This document shows positions 45,235 through 56,458 of a stretch of DNA of 64,000 bases, one piece after another. Position 1 is the stretch's first letter. Each line of letters opens with the position of its first letter. Under the pieces are notes generated by a model, which saw only the letters and a program-made list of their open reading frames with translations, had not been told where the DNA came from and searched no databases. Source of the stretch: Wyeomyia smithii (Eukaryota; Arthropoda; Insecta; Diptera; Culicidae). Made by a program: the position numbers and the translations under genes. The DNA is taken from NCBI RefSeq assembly GCF_029784165.1, contig NC_073695.1, positions 101,869,306 through 101,933,305 on the forward strand, read 5' to 3'.

Positions 45235-45732
45235 GGGTAGGGAACGGCTTAAGCAGTGGCGCCTATTTTAATCAGTCGAAGAAAGCAGGCCTTAAACTCC
45301 TGGATTTTGATCAATATCGACAATTTCAATGATGGAAACGAAAACTTTGATTCTCTAGCTGTCTTACGTATATAAGAAATACCGTTAATCACAAAGAAAC
45401 CACACAGAAATTGCAATTCGAAACAAATCGACCTATATTGCAGCCATTCAGGAGCCACTTCGGGTGCTGAAAAAAAAAACGCCTGCAAAACAGATGGAAA
45501 CTGCTTAAAATAGGTTCGGAGTGATTGGAATAGTGTCCCTCGATTGGTAACTTTGATTGATTATTGTTAATGTTTGCTAACTTAGTTTTACAATCTGAAA
45601 ACAAGTACTGACAGAGAAAAAGATAGAGAACAGATTGATATACTTCTGTTTGATTTTCACCCAACACATTTCGAGTATTTCGTCGCAATACACAGGCGTT
45701 CCCTAAAGCTGCTTAAAATATGTTCCCTACCC
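45235..45732. mobile_element. 498-bp TIR element, TA target duplication
   Basis: Left end GGGTAGGGAACGGCTTAAGC and the complement of the right end, GGGTAGGGAACATATTTTAA, share GGGTAGGGAAC, with GCTTAA/TTTTAAGCAG words just inside. TA flanks both ends (45233-45234, 45733-45734). No transposase. Confidence 0.75.
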
Positions 45733-46147
45733 TACATTCACAAATTTAGGTCAGCAACGTCAGAAACAACGGTGTGTCGGTGCACTTACTACCCGCAAAC
45801 TAGGAATGACTGTACACATCACAGACCCAGCATTAGGTGCGAAAATGGACATGTCAAATTTCTAAAACCGACCATGAACATTTTGTTGATTTTCGATGGT
45901 CAGCACACCAACACTTTAAGCGCTCTGAGGCATCCCTTAACATGTCTGATTAAGCTGAACTTTGGCACAGGTTAATATTCTGGGTAAATACCTAAACAAA
46001 ATGTACATGGTCGGTTCTGTAAACTCGATGATGACATTTTTCCATACATAACGTTTGCGGTAAAAAAATGGACTTTTTTGAGATGGTGAAGAAAAAAAAA
46101 CTAAGACAGATAATTGAGTTGGATTAATTTCCCATTAATGGCAATTA

Positions 46148-47087
46148 TATTTTTTTATTTGCTAAAAATTCTACGCCCTTGCGAGCGGCCTTCCGGCAGT
46201 TAACCGGAACATTCGCCATGGCGGACGAAAACATGCGTTTAGGCATATTTTTAAGCTCTTTCTTCGTTTTTTTATTAGTTTTCGTGACAAAATTGTTGGA
46301 ATAGATCTTGCGATTCAAGTTTGCCCAGAAATACTCGATGGGACGCAGCTGGGGGTCGTTGGGTGGATTCGCCGACTTCGGTAGTACATCGATATTTAAC
46401 CGCTCTATCTCCTCCAACGATCGCTTTGAGTAGTGGGTCGACACCAAATTTGGCCAGAACATCCTTATGGTATTTCTTGATAAACGACGCAACTTCTAGC
46501 AGGGAATTCGTACTATAAATTTCCCAGTTCACGGCCAGCCCGGAGCGAAAGAAGAGCGACTTTGACATTTCCTTCTCGCTGATTGTCAGCCACAGCAGCA
46601 CCTTTTTGGGGTACTTGGTGCGTAAAATAAATTTCAATTCGGAGCTCACTTCCTTCGTGGGAGAAGTGAAATACGAAGTACCCTGCCAGTCGTTACCATC
46701 CAGGGTGAGATAGGTCTCGTCGTCCATCACCATTGCCACGTCGCGATTCGCCGGGAAAATCGACTTGACCATCTTCTTCAACCGCTGTGGCTGCGTCATT
46801 GCCTGCAGCTCCGAGGCCAGTGGACGGGATTTCCGCTTCCTGACATGTATATCCATGTTCTCCAGATACTTTTTCACTGTTTTACCGCAGTCACCAACCT
46901 TCCGGCCAAGTGGACGCACCGATTTAGCCACCTATCCCTCGGTATTCCTTTTCAGCATCCTTTGAAGCTCTTGAAGCATCCATCCTATCTTGGTGTCAAA
47001 TTGTAAATCGGTGGTTGCGCACTTGCTCAAAAACACGTTTTTCCAGAGGCGTCGCGTGGCTGATTTCGTCACATGTGCACCAAACAT
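46148..47087 (-). pseudogene. Mariner-type transposase, DD37E-like, disabled
   Basis: The minus frame near 46931 begins VAKSVRPLGRKVGDCGKTVK, after an in-frame TAG and an upstream segment WMLQELQRMLKRNTEG. It continues through VRKRKSRPLASELQ to the first catalytic block MVMDDETYLTLDGNDWQG and KKVLLWLTISEKEMSKSLFF. A frameshift near 46470 moves to the frame with FWPNLVSTHYSKRS. There the second catalytic Asp of the usual FWPDLAS is Asn. NPPNDPQLRPIEYFWA carries the final Glu, 37 residues after that position, which fits the DD37E spacing reported in mosquito ITm elements. It ends EFLANKKI before a stop near 46148. The stop, the frameshift and the Asp-to-Asn change all disable it. Its 5' half lies within tandem unit A. 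Confidence 0.85.
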
Positions 47088-47402
47088 TTATTCAAGTTGT
47101 TTTTCCTCAAATGAAATAAGAAAACCAAACCAAAGTGTTTGATGCTTTAAATTGAAGGGTTTTGCTAGTATGCTTACTTGTTTTTATAGATGTTAGGGAA
47201 TAGGGTACCTGTACAGTGCACATGTTGCACAGGTGGACCCGACGCCACTGCGTTTTTATGATGAAATCCAAGATGGCGGCCAAATTTCTACTTCAAAAGA
47301 AAATTTTATTATTCTCCTTTGATGATTTGAGGATGTGCTGTTTATAGAGGATTTAATACCAACTTTTAGAGATATAGATAAAAAAAAGATCAAAGATTGC
47401 TC

Positions 47403-47494
47403 AAAGTACAAGTTTTGACGTAAGACTACGTCTATCTGGAAGTTAGGTGCCTGAATTCGAAAATCAAGAGATTCAACCATGGAAAAAGTGGCCA
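47403..47494. repeat. Palindrome-bearing interspersed repeat, copy in unit A
   Basis: GACGTAAGACTACGTC at 47418-47433, one base off a perfect palindrome, is followed by TATCTGGAAGTTAGGTGCCT. It is the complement of the copy at 22465-22562. An identical block is in unit B at 50936. Confidence 0.75.
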
Positions 47495-47508
47495 GGTTTT
47501 GAGCGCTT

Positions 47509-48758
47509 TTAGTTTTAAAATAGTTTATTTGACACGGCACGATACAATTTATGTTTAACTGAGCCAAGTACATTTTATTTAATTCTAAATTAGCAGGGAA
47601 AAGAGGGAGGCACATTTTTTATATCTCGCGGCCGACTACGAGCTAGTAGGGGTTTAAGGTGAGAGGAGGGGAGTTACAATTTTGATTTTAACTATATTGA
47701 GTTATACGATTTATTTATTTGTACATGGCTAAGCAGTGATGTTCTATTTGAGCAGTTTGGACTGAGGTGTCTGCGTGAACATAAAGATGCCGAGTCTTCG
47801 TTTGAGTGTCTTCAGCTTAGTGTATCATCTTCTTTCAGCGTGTAGCGGGAATGGTAATCTAACAAATAGATAGAAGAGTTTCATATTTTAATACCAGCGT
47901 GTTTCATGAACACGTATAGCTGTGTCATGTACTGAAGATCACCGCTTCCCAGAATGTCTCTAACGGGTACGTTCGGTTGTTTTCCTCGGGCCCGAAGGGA
48001 ACCTATAAGCTCGGACCTGACACCACAGTATTCGGCACACGACCAAACAACATGCTCGATATCATGGTAGCCATCGCCACAAACACAGTGATTACTGTCT
48101 ACAAGCCCTATACGAAAGAGATGCGTGTTAAACGTGTAGTGATTGGACATAAGTCTGGACATCACGCGAATGAAGTCCCGACCTACATCCAACCCCTTGA
48201 ACCATGCTTTCGTCGATACCTTAGGAAAAATGGAATGTAGCCACCGTCCCAGTTCATCTGAGTTCCATGATAATTGCCAACTGTTGAGTGTTCTCTGACG
48301 CAAAATGCTATAAAATTTATCATAAGCAATTGGTCTTACATCAATATCGCCATCAATAGCACCCACCTGAGCTAAAGCGTCAGCCTTTTCATTGCCCGGA
48401 AGGGAACAATGAGAAGGGACCCACGCTAAGGTAAACCGGTAATTTTTATCTGTTAAAGTACTTAAAAACCGCCGTATTTTCCCCAGGAAATACGGGGTGT
48501 GCTTCATAGTCTTCATCGATCGCAGAGCCTCAATGGCACTGAGACTGTCTGTAAAGATGAAGTAGTGGTCTATGGGCAGGGTTTCGATGATCCCAAGAGA
48601 GTACTGAATAGCAGCAAGTTCTGCGACGTACACGGAAGCAGGAGCATCGAGTTTGTAGGAGGCGGTAAAATTTTCGTGGAAAACACCGAAGCCAGTGGAC
48701 TCATCTAGATTAGACCCGTCAGTTATTGGAAAAAATCTTAGGGATCTCTTGGGGTCGC
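47509..48758 (-). pseudogene. 5'-truncated I/LOA-like retrotransposon carrying the RNase H domain (unit A)
   Basis: The 14-bp duplication GGTTTTGAGCGCTT flanks it (47495-47508 and 48759-48772). On the minus strand an open frame ending at 47881 encodes an RNase H: TDGSNLDESTGFGVF (catalytic Asp), VYVAELAAIQYSLG (Glu), FIFTDSLSAIEAL (Asp) and LAWVPSHCSLPGNEKADALA (His/Asp). Then come KAWFKGLDVGRDFIRVMSRL and the Cys-His motif CVCGDGYHDIEHVVWSC. The 3' untranslated part ends GTGCCGTGTCAAATAAACTA at about 47530. Everything before RNase H is missing, and 35 bp upstream of TDGS are deleted relative to unit B. This is the domain missing from the element at 23397. Confidence 0.9.
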
Positions 48759-48772
48759 GGTTTTGAGCGCTT

Positions 48773-49663
48773 ATATATTAGTCATTTTTATCAAAATTTT
48801 CGAGGTTTTGGCATCAATCGGTCAGAAATTTTATAACGATTGAGTTGTTGTCACAAAAACAACCAATTGATTGAAAAACTGTTGAAAAAATTGGTCAATG
48901 ACATGGATTATCCAAATCATACTAGATGCTAATCGTGAAAAGGAAGAAAAGGTAAAACAGTACCAGTTTCATCCGTATACCTAGCGCTTGTTAAGAAGAG
49001 CTTTGTAGTTGCAAAAGTGCTAAAAATGGCAGGAAAGTAGGCCCGAAATAGCCAGAGAACTGGAATCATCGGTAACTGGCCTTTTCCTATGCAAATGAGC
49101 TTTCAATCAAATTCTAGTTTTTTACCTAGTTTTCATTTGTCGAGCATTTCCTAATTTACAACGGTCCACCCTCTTTCCAAGTAACTGACGAAACCTTAAT
49201 ATAAAAGGTACCATTCGAACATTTTACCATCATTTTCATTCCAAAACCGTATCGGTGACATACGGACACCAGATTCATGTATTGCTGTTTCACAGCGATA
49301 GCAGTTTGCAAAGCATTTTCGCTTAGTGAATAAACGAGTATATTGAGAATTTGTACGAAAATCTTAATCCTCGCAATGAATATGATGTATAAGCGCAATT
49401 TCCCGAAGCGTGCGAAGGATCGGCAGAAGACGTTTTCTCCGAAGCATCGAAATATGGAAAAATACCGTAGTCCGATGTCATGCGGTGGTGCCCTGGATAC
49501 TCCCCTCCTACTATTTTTGAACCGTTTGGTCCCTAAGGGCCCGAGGGGTCCATCAATTTGAGCTAAACAAAAAGGTTTTCTAACTTTTTTCTCTACTTTC
49601 AATCTATATAATACACATAAATATCCCTTTTGAAAAACCTCGTGTTAGTGGTGGGCTGATTTC
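48773..49663. other. Unassigned distal part of unit A
   Basis: A 148-codon minus frame (49156-49602) is open here. In unit B the same frame is cut by a stop arising from one substitution (CAA to TAA near 53112), so it shows no sign of selection. No family recognised. Confidence 0.4.
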
Positions 49664-50124
49664 CCGGGAAAATCGACTTGACCATCTTATTCAACCGCTG
49701 TGGCTGCGTCATTGCCTGCAGCTCCGAGGCCAGTGGACGGGATTTCCGCTTCCTGACATGTATGTCCATGTTCTCCAGATACTTTTTCACTGTTTTACCG
49801 CAGTCACCAACCTTCCGGCCAAGTGGACGCACCGATTTAGCCACTTATCCCTCGGTTTTCCTTTTCAGCATCCTTTGAAGCTCTTGAAGCATCCATCCTA
49901 TCTTGGTGTCAAATTGTAAATCGGTGGTTGCGCACTTGCTCAAAAACACGTTTTTCCAGAGGCGTCGCGTGGTTGATTTCGTCACATGTGCACCAAACAT
50001 TTATTCAAGTTGTTTTTCCTCAAATGAAATAAGAAAACCAAACCAAAGTGTTTGATGCTTTAAATTGAAGGGTTTTGCTAGTATGCTTACTTGTTTTTAT
50101 AGATGTTAGGGAATAGGGTACCTG
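49664..50124 (-). pseudogene. Mariner transposase 5' fragment in unit B
   Basis: Duplicate of 46751-47211. It encodes only the N-terminal region (VAKSVRPLGRKVGDCGKTVK to KKMVKSIFP) and stops at the duplication junction before any catalytic residue. The same in-frame stop upstream of VAKS is present (TAA here, TAG in unit A), so one base has diverged since duplication. Confidence 0.9.
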
Positions 50125-50128
50125 TACA

Positions 50129-50731
50129 CTGCCTGTGATCGCATAATTGTAACGTTCGACATTTTATGGATTTCGTGTTTTTTATTGGGAAATGCTTGAA
50201 ATAGTATGTATTTTTTATATCTGAAAAAATATACTTATGTTTGTTTGAAAAAAGTCGTAAAAAATACCAAGTTGTTTTGTCACATAGAGTAAATAACCGC
50301 ATAACTGTCACACTTCTTAACTTTTTCAATTTTTTTGTCAAAAAAGCTTCCATTCAAATCCACATCTGGATCCTTTATAACTCGGAGGTTATTCTGGTCC
50401 GGTAGTTAACCACCGGTGATCCGTTTCTTATGTTCAGCTCATGCTTATTGAAAACAAGAAAAACTTCATTTCCCTTGTGATATATTCCAAAAGTACCTTG
50501 AAAGTGACGGCATAAAAGTATCATTGCAAAAATTTCAACTAATTTGACTTCAAAAATAATGTTCAATGTATACATAGTATAAAGTAGTGCTTTCTTCATT
50601 ATACTAAGTTTATTTGAAGCGTTTATTTGTAAGAATATATTGGGAACAATGCATTGAGGGTCAAAATATAAAAGTGTCATTTTCTCGAACAACCAATTTT
50701 GCAAATGTTACAATTATGCGATTATGGGCAG
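50129..50731. mobile_element. 603-bp TIR element with CTGCC ends and TACA duplication
   Basis: Left end CTGCCTGTGATCGCATAATT and the complement of the right end, CTGCCCATAATCGCATAATT, match through GTAAC, giving a TIR of about 25 bp. TACA flanks both ends (50125-50128 and 50732-50735). Unit A has the uninterrupted CCTGTACAGTGCAC at 47209-47222, which proves the insertion and its exact ends. An internal ACCGCATAACTGTCAC word near 50295 repeats the TIR core. The interior is AT-rich without a transposase. Confidence 0.95.
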
Positions 50732-51027
50732 TACAGTGCACATGTTGCACAGGTGGACCCGACGCCACTGCGTTTTTTTGATGAAATCCAAGATGGCGGC
50801 CAAATTTCTACTTCAAAAGAAAATTATATTATTCTCCTTTGATGATTCGAGGATGTGCTGTTTATAGAGGATTTAATACCAACTTTTAGAGATATAGATT
50901 AAAAAAGATCAAAGATTGCTCAAAGTACAAGTTTTGACGTAAGACTACGTCTATCTGGAAGTTAGGTGCCTGAATTCGAAAATCAAGAGATTCAACCATG
51001 GAAAAAGTGGCCAGGTTTTGAGCGCTT

Positions 51028-52310
51028 TTAGTCTTAAAATAGTTTATCTGACACGGCACGATACAATTTATGTTTAACTGAGCCAAGTACATTTTTTTAA
51101 TTCTAAATTAGCAGGGAAAAGAGGGAGGCACATTTTTATATCTCGCGGCCGACTACGAGCTAGTGGGGATTTAAGGTGAGAGGAGGGGAGTTACAATTTT
51201 GATTTTAACTATATTGAGTTATACGATTTATTTATTTGTACATGGCTAAGCAGTGATGTTCTATTTGAGCAGTTTGGACTGAGGTGTCTGCGTGAACATA
51301 GAGATGCCGAGTCTTCGTTTGAGTGTCTCCAGCTTAGTGTATCATCTTCTTTCAGCGTGTAGCGAGAATGGTAATCTAACAAATAGATAGAAGAGTTTTA
51401 TATTTTAATACCAGCGTGTTTCATGAACACGTATAGCTGTGTCATGTACTGAAGATCACCGCTTCCCAGAATGTCTCTAACGGGTACGTTCGGTTGTTTT
51501 CCTCGGGCCCGAAGGGAACCTATAAGCTCGGACCTAACACCACAGTATTCGGCACACGACCAAACAACATGCTCGATATCATGGTAGCCATCGCCACAAA
51601 CACAGTGATTACTGTCTACAAGCCCTATACGAAAGAGATGCGTGTTTAACGTGTAGTGATTGGACATAAGTCTGGACATCACGCGAATGAAGTCCCGACC
51701 TACATCCAACCCCTTGAACCATGCTTTCGTCAATACCTTAGGAAAAATGGAATGTAGCCACCGTCCCAGTTCATCTGAGTTCCATGATAATTGCCAACTG
51801 TTGAGTGTTCTCTGACGCAAAATGCTATAAAATTTATCATAAGCAATTGGTCTTACATCAATATCGCCATCAATAGCACCCACCTGAGCTAAAGCGTCAG
51901 CCTTTTCATTGCCCGGAATGGAACAATGAGAAGGGACCCACGCTAAGGTAAACCGGTAATTTTTATCTGTTAAAGTACTTAAAAACCGCCGTATTTTCCC
52001 CAGGAAATACGGGGTGTGCTTCACAGTCTTCATCGATCGCAGAGCCTCAATGGCACTGAGACTGTCTGTAAAGATGAAGTAGTGGTCTATGGGCAGGGTT
52101 TCGATGATCCCAAGAGAGTACTGAATAGCAGCAAGTTCTGCGACGTACACGGAAGCAGGAGCATCGAGTTTGTAGGAGGCGGTAAAATTTTCGTGGAAAA
52201 CACCGAAGCCAGTGGACTCATCTAGATTAGACCCGTCAGTGTAAAACCTTTTATCATAACTAACATGTTTAAACTTATTGGAAAAAATCTTAGGGATCTC
52301 TTGGGGTCGC
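51028..52310 (-). pseudogene. 5'-truncated I/LOA-like retrotransposon with RNase H (unit B)
   Basis: Duplicate of 47509-48758, flanked by the same GGTTTTGAGCGCTT (51014-51027 and 52311-52324). It keeps the 35 bp lost in unit A, so the frame before the catalytic Asp reads PKIFSNKFKHVSYDKRFYTD. The open frame 51398-52150 is intact through RNase H and the Cys-His motif. Differences from unit A are a few substitutions (for example Ser-Leu-Pro to Ser-Ile-Pro in the SHC box). The endonuclease and reverse transcriptase are absent, so it is dead on arrival. Confidence 0.9.
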
Positions 52311-53299
52311 GGTTTTGAGCGCTTATATATTAGTCATTTTTATCAAAATTTTCGAGGTTTTGGCATCAATCGGTCAGAAATTTTATAACGATTGAGTTGT
52401 TGTCACAAAAACAACCAATTGATTGAAAAACTGTTGAAAAAATTGGTCAATGACATGGATTATCCAAATCATACTAGATGCTAATCGTGAAAAGGAAGAA
52501 AAGGTAAAACAGTACCAGTTTCATCCGTATACCTAGCGCTTGTTAAGAAGAGCTTTGTAGTTGCAAAAGTGCTAAAAATGGCAGGAAAGTAGGCCCGAAA
52601 TAGTCAGAGAACTGGAATCATCGGTAACTGGCCTTTTCCTATGCAAATGAGCTTTCAATCAAATTCTAGTTTTTTCCTTAGTGTTCATTTGTCGAGCATT
52701 TCCTAATTTACAACGGTCCACCCTCTTTCCAAGTAACTGACGAAACCTTAATATAAAAGGTACCATTCGAACATTTTACCATCATTTTCATTCCAAAACC
52801 GTATCGGTGACATACGGACACCAGATTCATGTATTGCTGTTTCACAGCGATAGCAGTTTGCAAAGCATTTTCGCTTAGTGAATAAACGAGTATATTGAGA
52901 ATTTGTACGAAAATCTTAATCCTCGCAATGAATATGATGTATAAGCGCAATTTCTCGAAGCGTGCGAAGGATCGGCAGAAGACGTTTTCTCCGAAGCATC
53001 GAAATATGGAAAAATACCGTAGTCCGATGTCATGCGGTGGTGCCCTGGATACTCCCCTCCTACTATTTTTGAACCGTTTGGTCCCTAAGGGCCCGAGGGG
53101 TCCATCAATTTAAGCTAAACAAAAAGGTTCTCTAACTTTTTTCTCTACTTTCAATCTATATAATACACATAAATATCCTTTTTGAAAAACCTCGTGTTAG
53201 TGGTGGGCTGATTTCCGCGATAATTGCTCACATGATACACATATGAAAGTACATGCACGATTACGAACATACTATATTTCTCTACTTATATTGGTGGGC

Positions 53300-53505
53300 A
53301 TTCAGCCTTTTTTTAGACTGTTTTCCAGACGCCGAGAGTCGCCAATTTGGATTTGTAAATGGCGACTGGCTCCGTTACTTGCTCTATAGAAGCTTCTCGT
53401 GTCATGCCTGGTGAAGTAAATCTCTGCCTCCGCGAGAACGCGATCATAGGTTGTATTCCACAAACCAGAGGTTGCCATCTTGGAGTTAAATATAGCGTCT
53501 AGTAC
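53300..53505 (-). pseudogene. RTE-like fragment, linker region only
   Basis: The minus strand reads YDRVLAEAEIYFTRHDTRSF then YRASNG, matching WERILAEAEDCFSRHDARRF of the element at 18004. It is separate from the block that follows, which carries its own copy of this region. Confidence 0.65.
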
Positions 53506-53589
53506 CAATTTTTATACTGCCGGTCAAACACACCTCAGAAATAAAGGAAACAATAAAACGGAAGTTTGAAATTTCATTTCGCCATTTTT

Positions 53590-54985
53590 TTTAATTTTTA
53601 GCTTACTTACTTTACTTTACTTTTAGGGCGACGGATCATAGTGATCCTAAGCCAAATCCAGAACACTCATCCAAAGAATTCGGCCTTGGGTTACTCCTCT
53701 CCAGTCGCCCCTTACATCCACTGCTCGGGTTTCCTCGTCGACAACACACATCCAACGCGTGCGCGGTTTGCCTTGAAGTCGTGGGCCTCTATACGGGTCT
53801 CTGCTAATTATTATCTCTGCTGGTCGCTCATCCGTCATATGTCCTACGTGACCGCCCACTGTAATCTGGCGTGTTTCGTCAGCTTGACAATATCATAGTG
53901 CTTGTATACTTCGTACGGCGCGCTTACACCACACTCCATTTTTTTGCTTGCCATTGAATATTGATCGCAGGATTCTACGCTCGAAGACTCCAAGCATAAG
54001 CCGGTCGGTCCACAATTCATGTCCATTAAGTGTCACCGGGAGAATCAGTGTCCTGTAGAGCACAAATTTTGTGCCGATCTGTGAGACGCGGGACGCTATC
54101 CGTAATAAGCCCTATTTGCTACCATAATCCGTCTCTTCACCTCGCGGCTCACATCGTTATCTTATGTTACGAGTATACCAAGAAAAAAAATCATCAAGCA
54201 CTTCTCAAGTATACCCATCTGTCATCACCGCAGCTCCAACACCTGTAGAACTACCACGCTCTCTTCCAGGCACCATGTACTTTGTTTTGGCACTATCTGC
54301 GATGAGTCTAATTTTGGCAGTTTCACTACTAAAAATCGTAAAGTCCTCCTTCACCATTATCACCGTTGATATGAACAGTGATGAACTCGTCTAGAGCCGC
54401 AAGCATCAGCTTAATCAGTTTTGTTGGAAAACCAAGTTCAAGTATAATCTGCCACATGCGTTTCACAGAATCTTACGTCGCTTACGCTTACGTCGTTTTG
54501 CTCTCGTAACTTGTCGAGGACCTCAAGGTCAACATCTGGGCCCTTGTAAATCGTTCTGCTCGAAAATCGTATTTATATTCGACAACACAGGCTTCCTGTG
54601 ATGGCCTCATTCTATGAGAAAATTTTATATGTGGAATTGAGGAGGGTTATGTCTTGATAGTTGCTACAGTCAGTCTATGTCTCTTCTTATAGATAGGGCA
54701 TATGAGTTATTCCAAACTCTGGTCAATCTGGTGAATTGTGAATATAGCCGCTCGCTCCAGATTTTTTCTCCTGTTCTCCTCGATGATTCTCTCATCTTAC
54801 TCATCGTTCAACACAACTTCAAAGTGCAGTTTCCAACGCCTAGTTACCAGCGACTGATCGATTATCAGGTTCCTCTCTTTGTCATTACACATGTCAGGAA
54901 CTGGCACGTTCCGGTTCCTTACTCCTTTGATCGCTCTATGAAAGCTCCTCGTGTCTTACCTTGTAAAGCAATTCTCCGTCTACGC
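53590..54985 (-). pseudogene. RTE-like retrotransposon fossil with 3' tail
   Basis: The minus strand runs from about 54985 (linker region, RNRNVPVPDMCND-like) through scattered reverse-transcriptase pieces. The C-terminal part is clearer, with VTLNGHELWTDR, LGVFERRILRSIFNGK, GHVGHMTDERPAEIIISRDP and GKPRTRWMCVVDEETRAVDV. It ends with the tetranucleotide-type tail (TTACTTACTTTACTTTAC on +, near 53605). The catalytic FADD region is not recognisable. Many frameshifts make it older than the copy at 18004. Confidence 0.75.
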
Positions 54986-55150
54986 GAAGTTGCAATCGTA
55001 GTGTTTAGGTAGCTCAAGCTTACCGTTATTTTCCCGCTGCTGACTGACACCTCACACGATTTACTACTCTTGGTGTTTGATAAAAAATGTGAACTTTGAG
55101 AATATTGAAGAGAGAGTAACCTAAATCTATGACTATATCATGAAGCAAAA

Positions 55151-55275
55151 GCAAAGCAAAGCCTTGGTGCTACATTCCGATACGGAACTCGACCTACTGT
55201 TTGTTATAAACAGACTTCGCAGCCAACTGTTTTAGTGTACAAGAAAATTGCGGGGCTAGCGCCAATATCCTAAAG
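55151..55275 (-). repeat. tRNA-derived SINE, copy 3, 5'-truncated, with target duplication
   Basis: ATCATGAAGCAAAA flanks it (55137-55150 and 55276-55289). The minus strand reads GCCCCGCAATTTTCTTGTAC, CAGTTGGCTGCGAAGTCTGT, GGAATGTAGCACCAAGGCTT and then a TTTGC repeat tail. The tRNA-like head is missing, as expected for a 5' truncation by LINE-type reverse transcription. Confidence 0.85.
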
Positions 55276-55639
55276 ATCATGAAGCAAAACCGGATTATAA
55301 AAACAGTGGTTTGGCGCGATCTTATCACTCACTCTCAATACGAGTTGCGTTGTAGTAGAGATATTAAATGAAATGTTTTCTTGCTATCTCTAGCGATGCC
55401 GCTTACCGTGCAACGCGCATGCTGATTGAATATAATGTTTCGTAGTTCAGCCAACAGTCAATTCAAGAACAACATTCGAATAGTTGTTTATCGCATGATG
55501 TAAACAGTAGGGTGCCAATTGAAATCTAATTTTCGAATTTTGTTTAGCGGTAGATATCAAAAGTTGTGTCTTTTCGAAAAAAAAGCCCATGAGAATTCTA
55601 ACTCAATCGTGCAGCCACCTCCTCCCCCAGAACCAGGTA

Positions 55640-55905
55640 TAATTACAAAACTTCATTCCCGCAGACGGACAGCCATTTTGAACAGCTTTCTGTTGTGTAA
55701 TCTGAAATAGTATATTTTCTCGGTATTTTTTGCCGGAATAAACTGCTGATACTAGACATAGGCTTTGTTTGGAAGTCGTGTCTCAAAGCCTTCAATGTTT
55801 CATATTTTTGACCGATGAAAAGAAAGCATGAAATTTTCGATATCGAATTTTTTATGCCAAACGTCTTAAAAATGCATTGATCGTCGAGATCTGGGAATGT
55901 CTTCA
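55640..55905 (+). repeat. Interspersed repeat, copy B (left half)
   Basis: Collinear with 690-825 and 1363-1490. Its continuation is found 2 kb away at 57908. Confidence 0.65.
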
Positions 55906-56458
55906 AAAGTTTTTGACGTGGGACTACGTCTTAGTTTACTATACTGGGATGCATTCTGTAAAAATTGAAATGAAACTGACAAATGTTGCGTCAGATTTCA
56001 AACGTCAATAACAGCATAACCACATGATGGATAACAATAACCAATATGTTGTTGGATAGATAAAATGTATAACAATTTTGTAATATGCTAGTTATCACTC
56101 TAATTTCATTGTTAAGCGGTAAAATTGATAAAAAGTTTCAATGACAAATTTACGCGAATAATGAACCAATTACATGCGATTACATACGACGTGAATGGAC
56201 ACCATCCGTTCCCTGTGATATTCTCTGTATCAATATCTAAATAAAAATTGACAGAGTCTCCCCGTCCCAATAGGTCAGTTTATTTTTGCTTCCATGAGCT
56301 TAGACTAATATGATGTCTCGAAGGTAAAAGGTTTCCTAAAAGCTTGAAACAATCCCGATTCTTGAACATTTTCTATACCTGCTTTCAGAAGCAAATAAAA
56401 ACTGATGTCTTGAAAGAAAAAATGCCGGTAAAAGCAACAGTACCAGTGGAGAGTTTCA

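Larger units (their letters stand above)
46751..49663. repeat. Tandem duplication, unit A (2.9 kb)
   Basis: Unit A begins CCGGGAAAATCGACTTGACC and ends GTGGGCTGATTTC, where unit B begins directly with the same CCGGGAAAAT word. The two are nearly identical over their length by eye, with only scattered substitutions. Unit A lacks 35 bp present in unit B at about 52244 and lacks the 603-bp TIR element. It contains the 5' part of the mariner relic, a palindrome repeat, the I/LOA-like truncated insertion and about 0.9 kb of unassigned DNA. Confidence 0.95.
49664..53215. repeat. Tandem duplication, unit B (3.55 kb, with inserted element)
   Basis: Matches unit A throughout. The size difference is explained by the 603-bp TIR element plus its 4-bp duplication and by the 35-bp deletion in unit A. 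The outer boundary is seen at 53215, where GTGGGCTGATTTCC continues into unrelated GCGATAATTGCTC. Confidence 0.95.
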
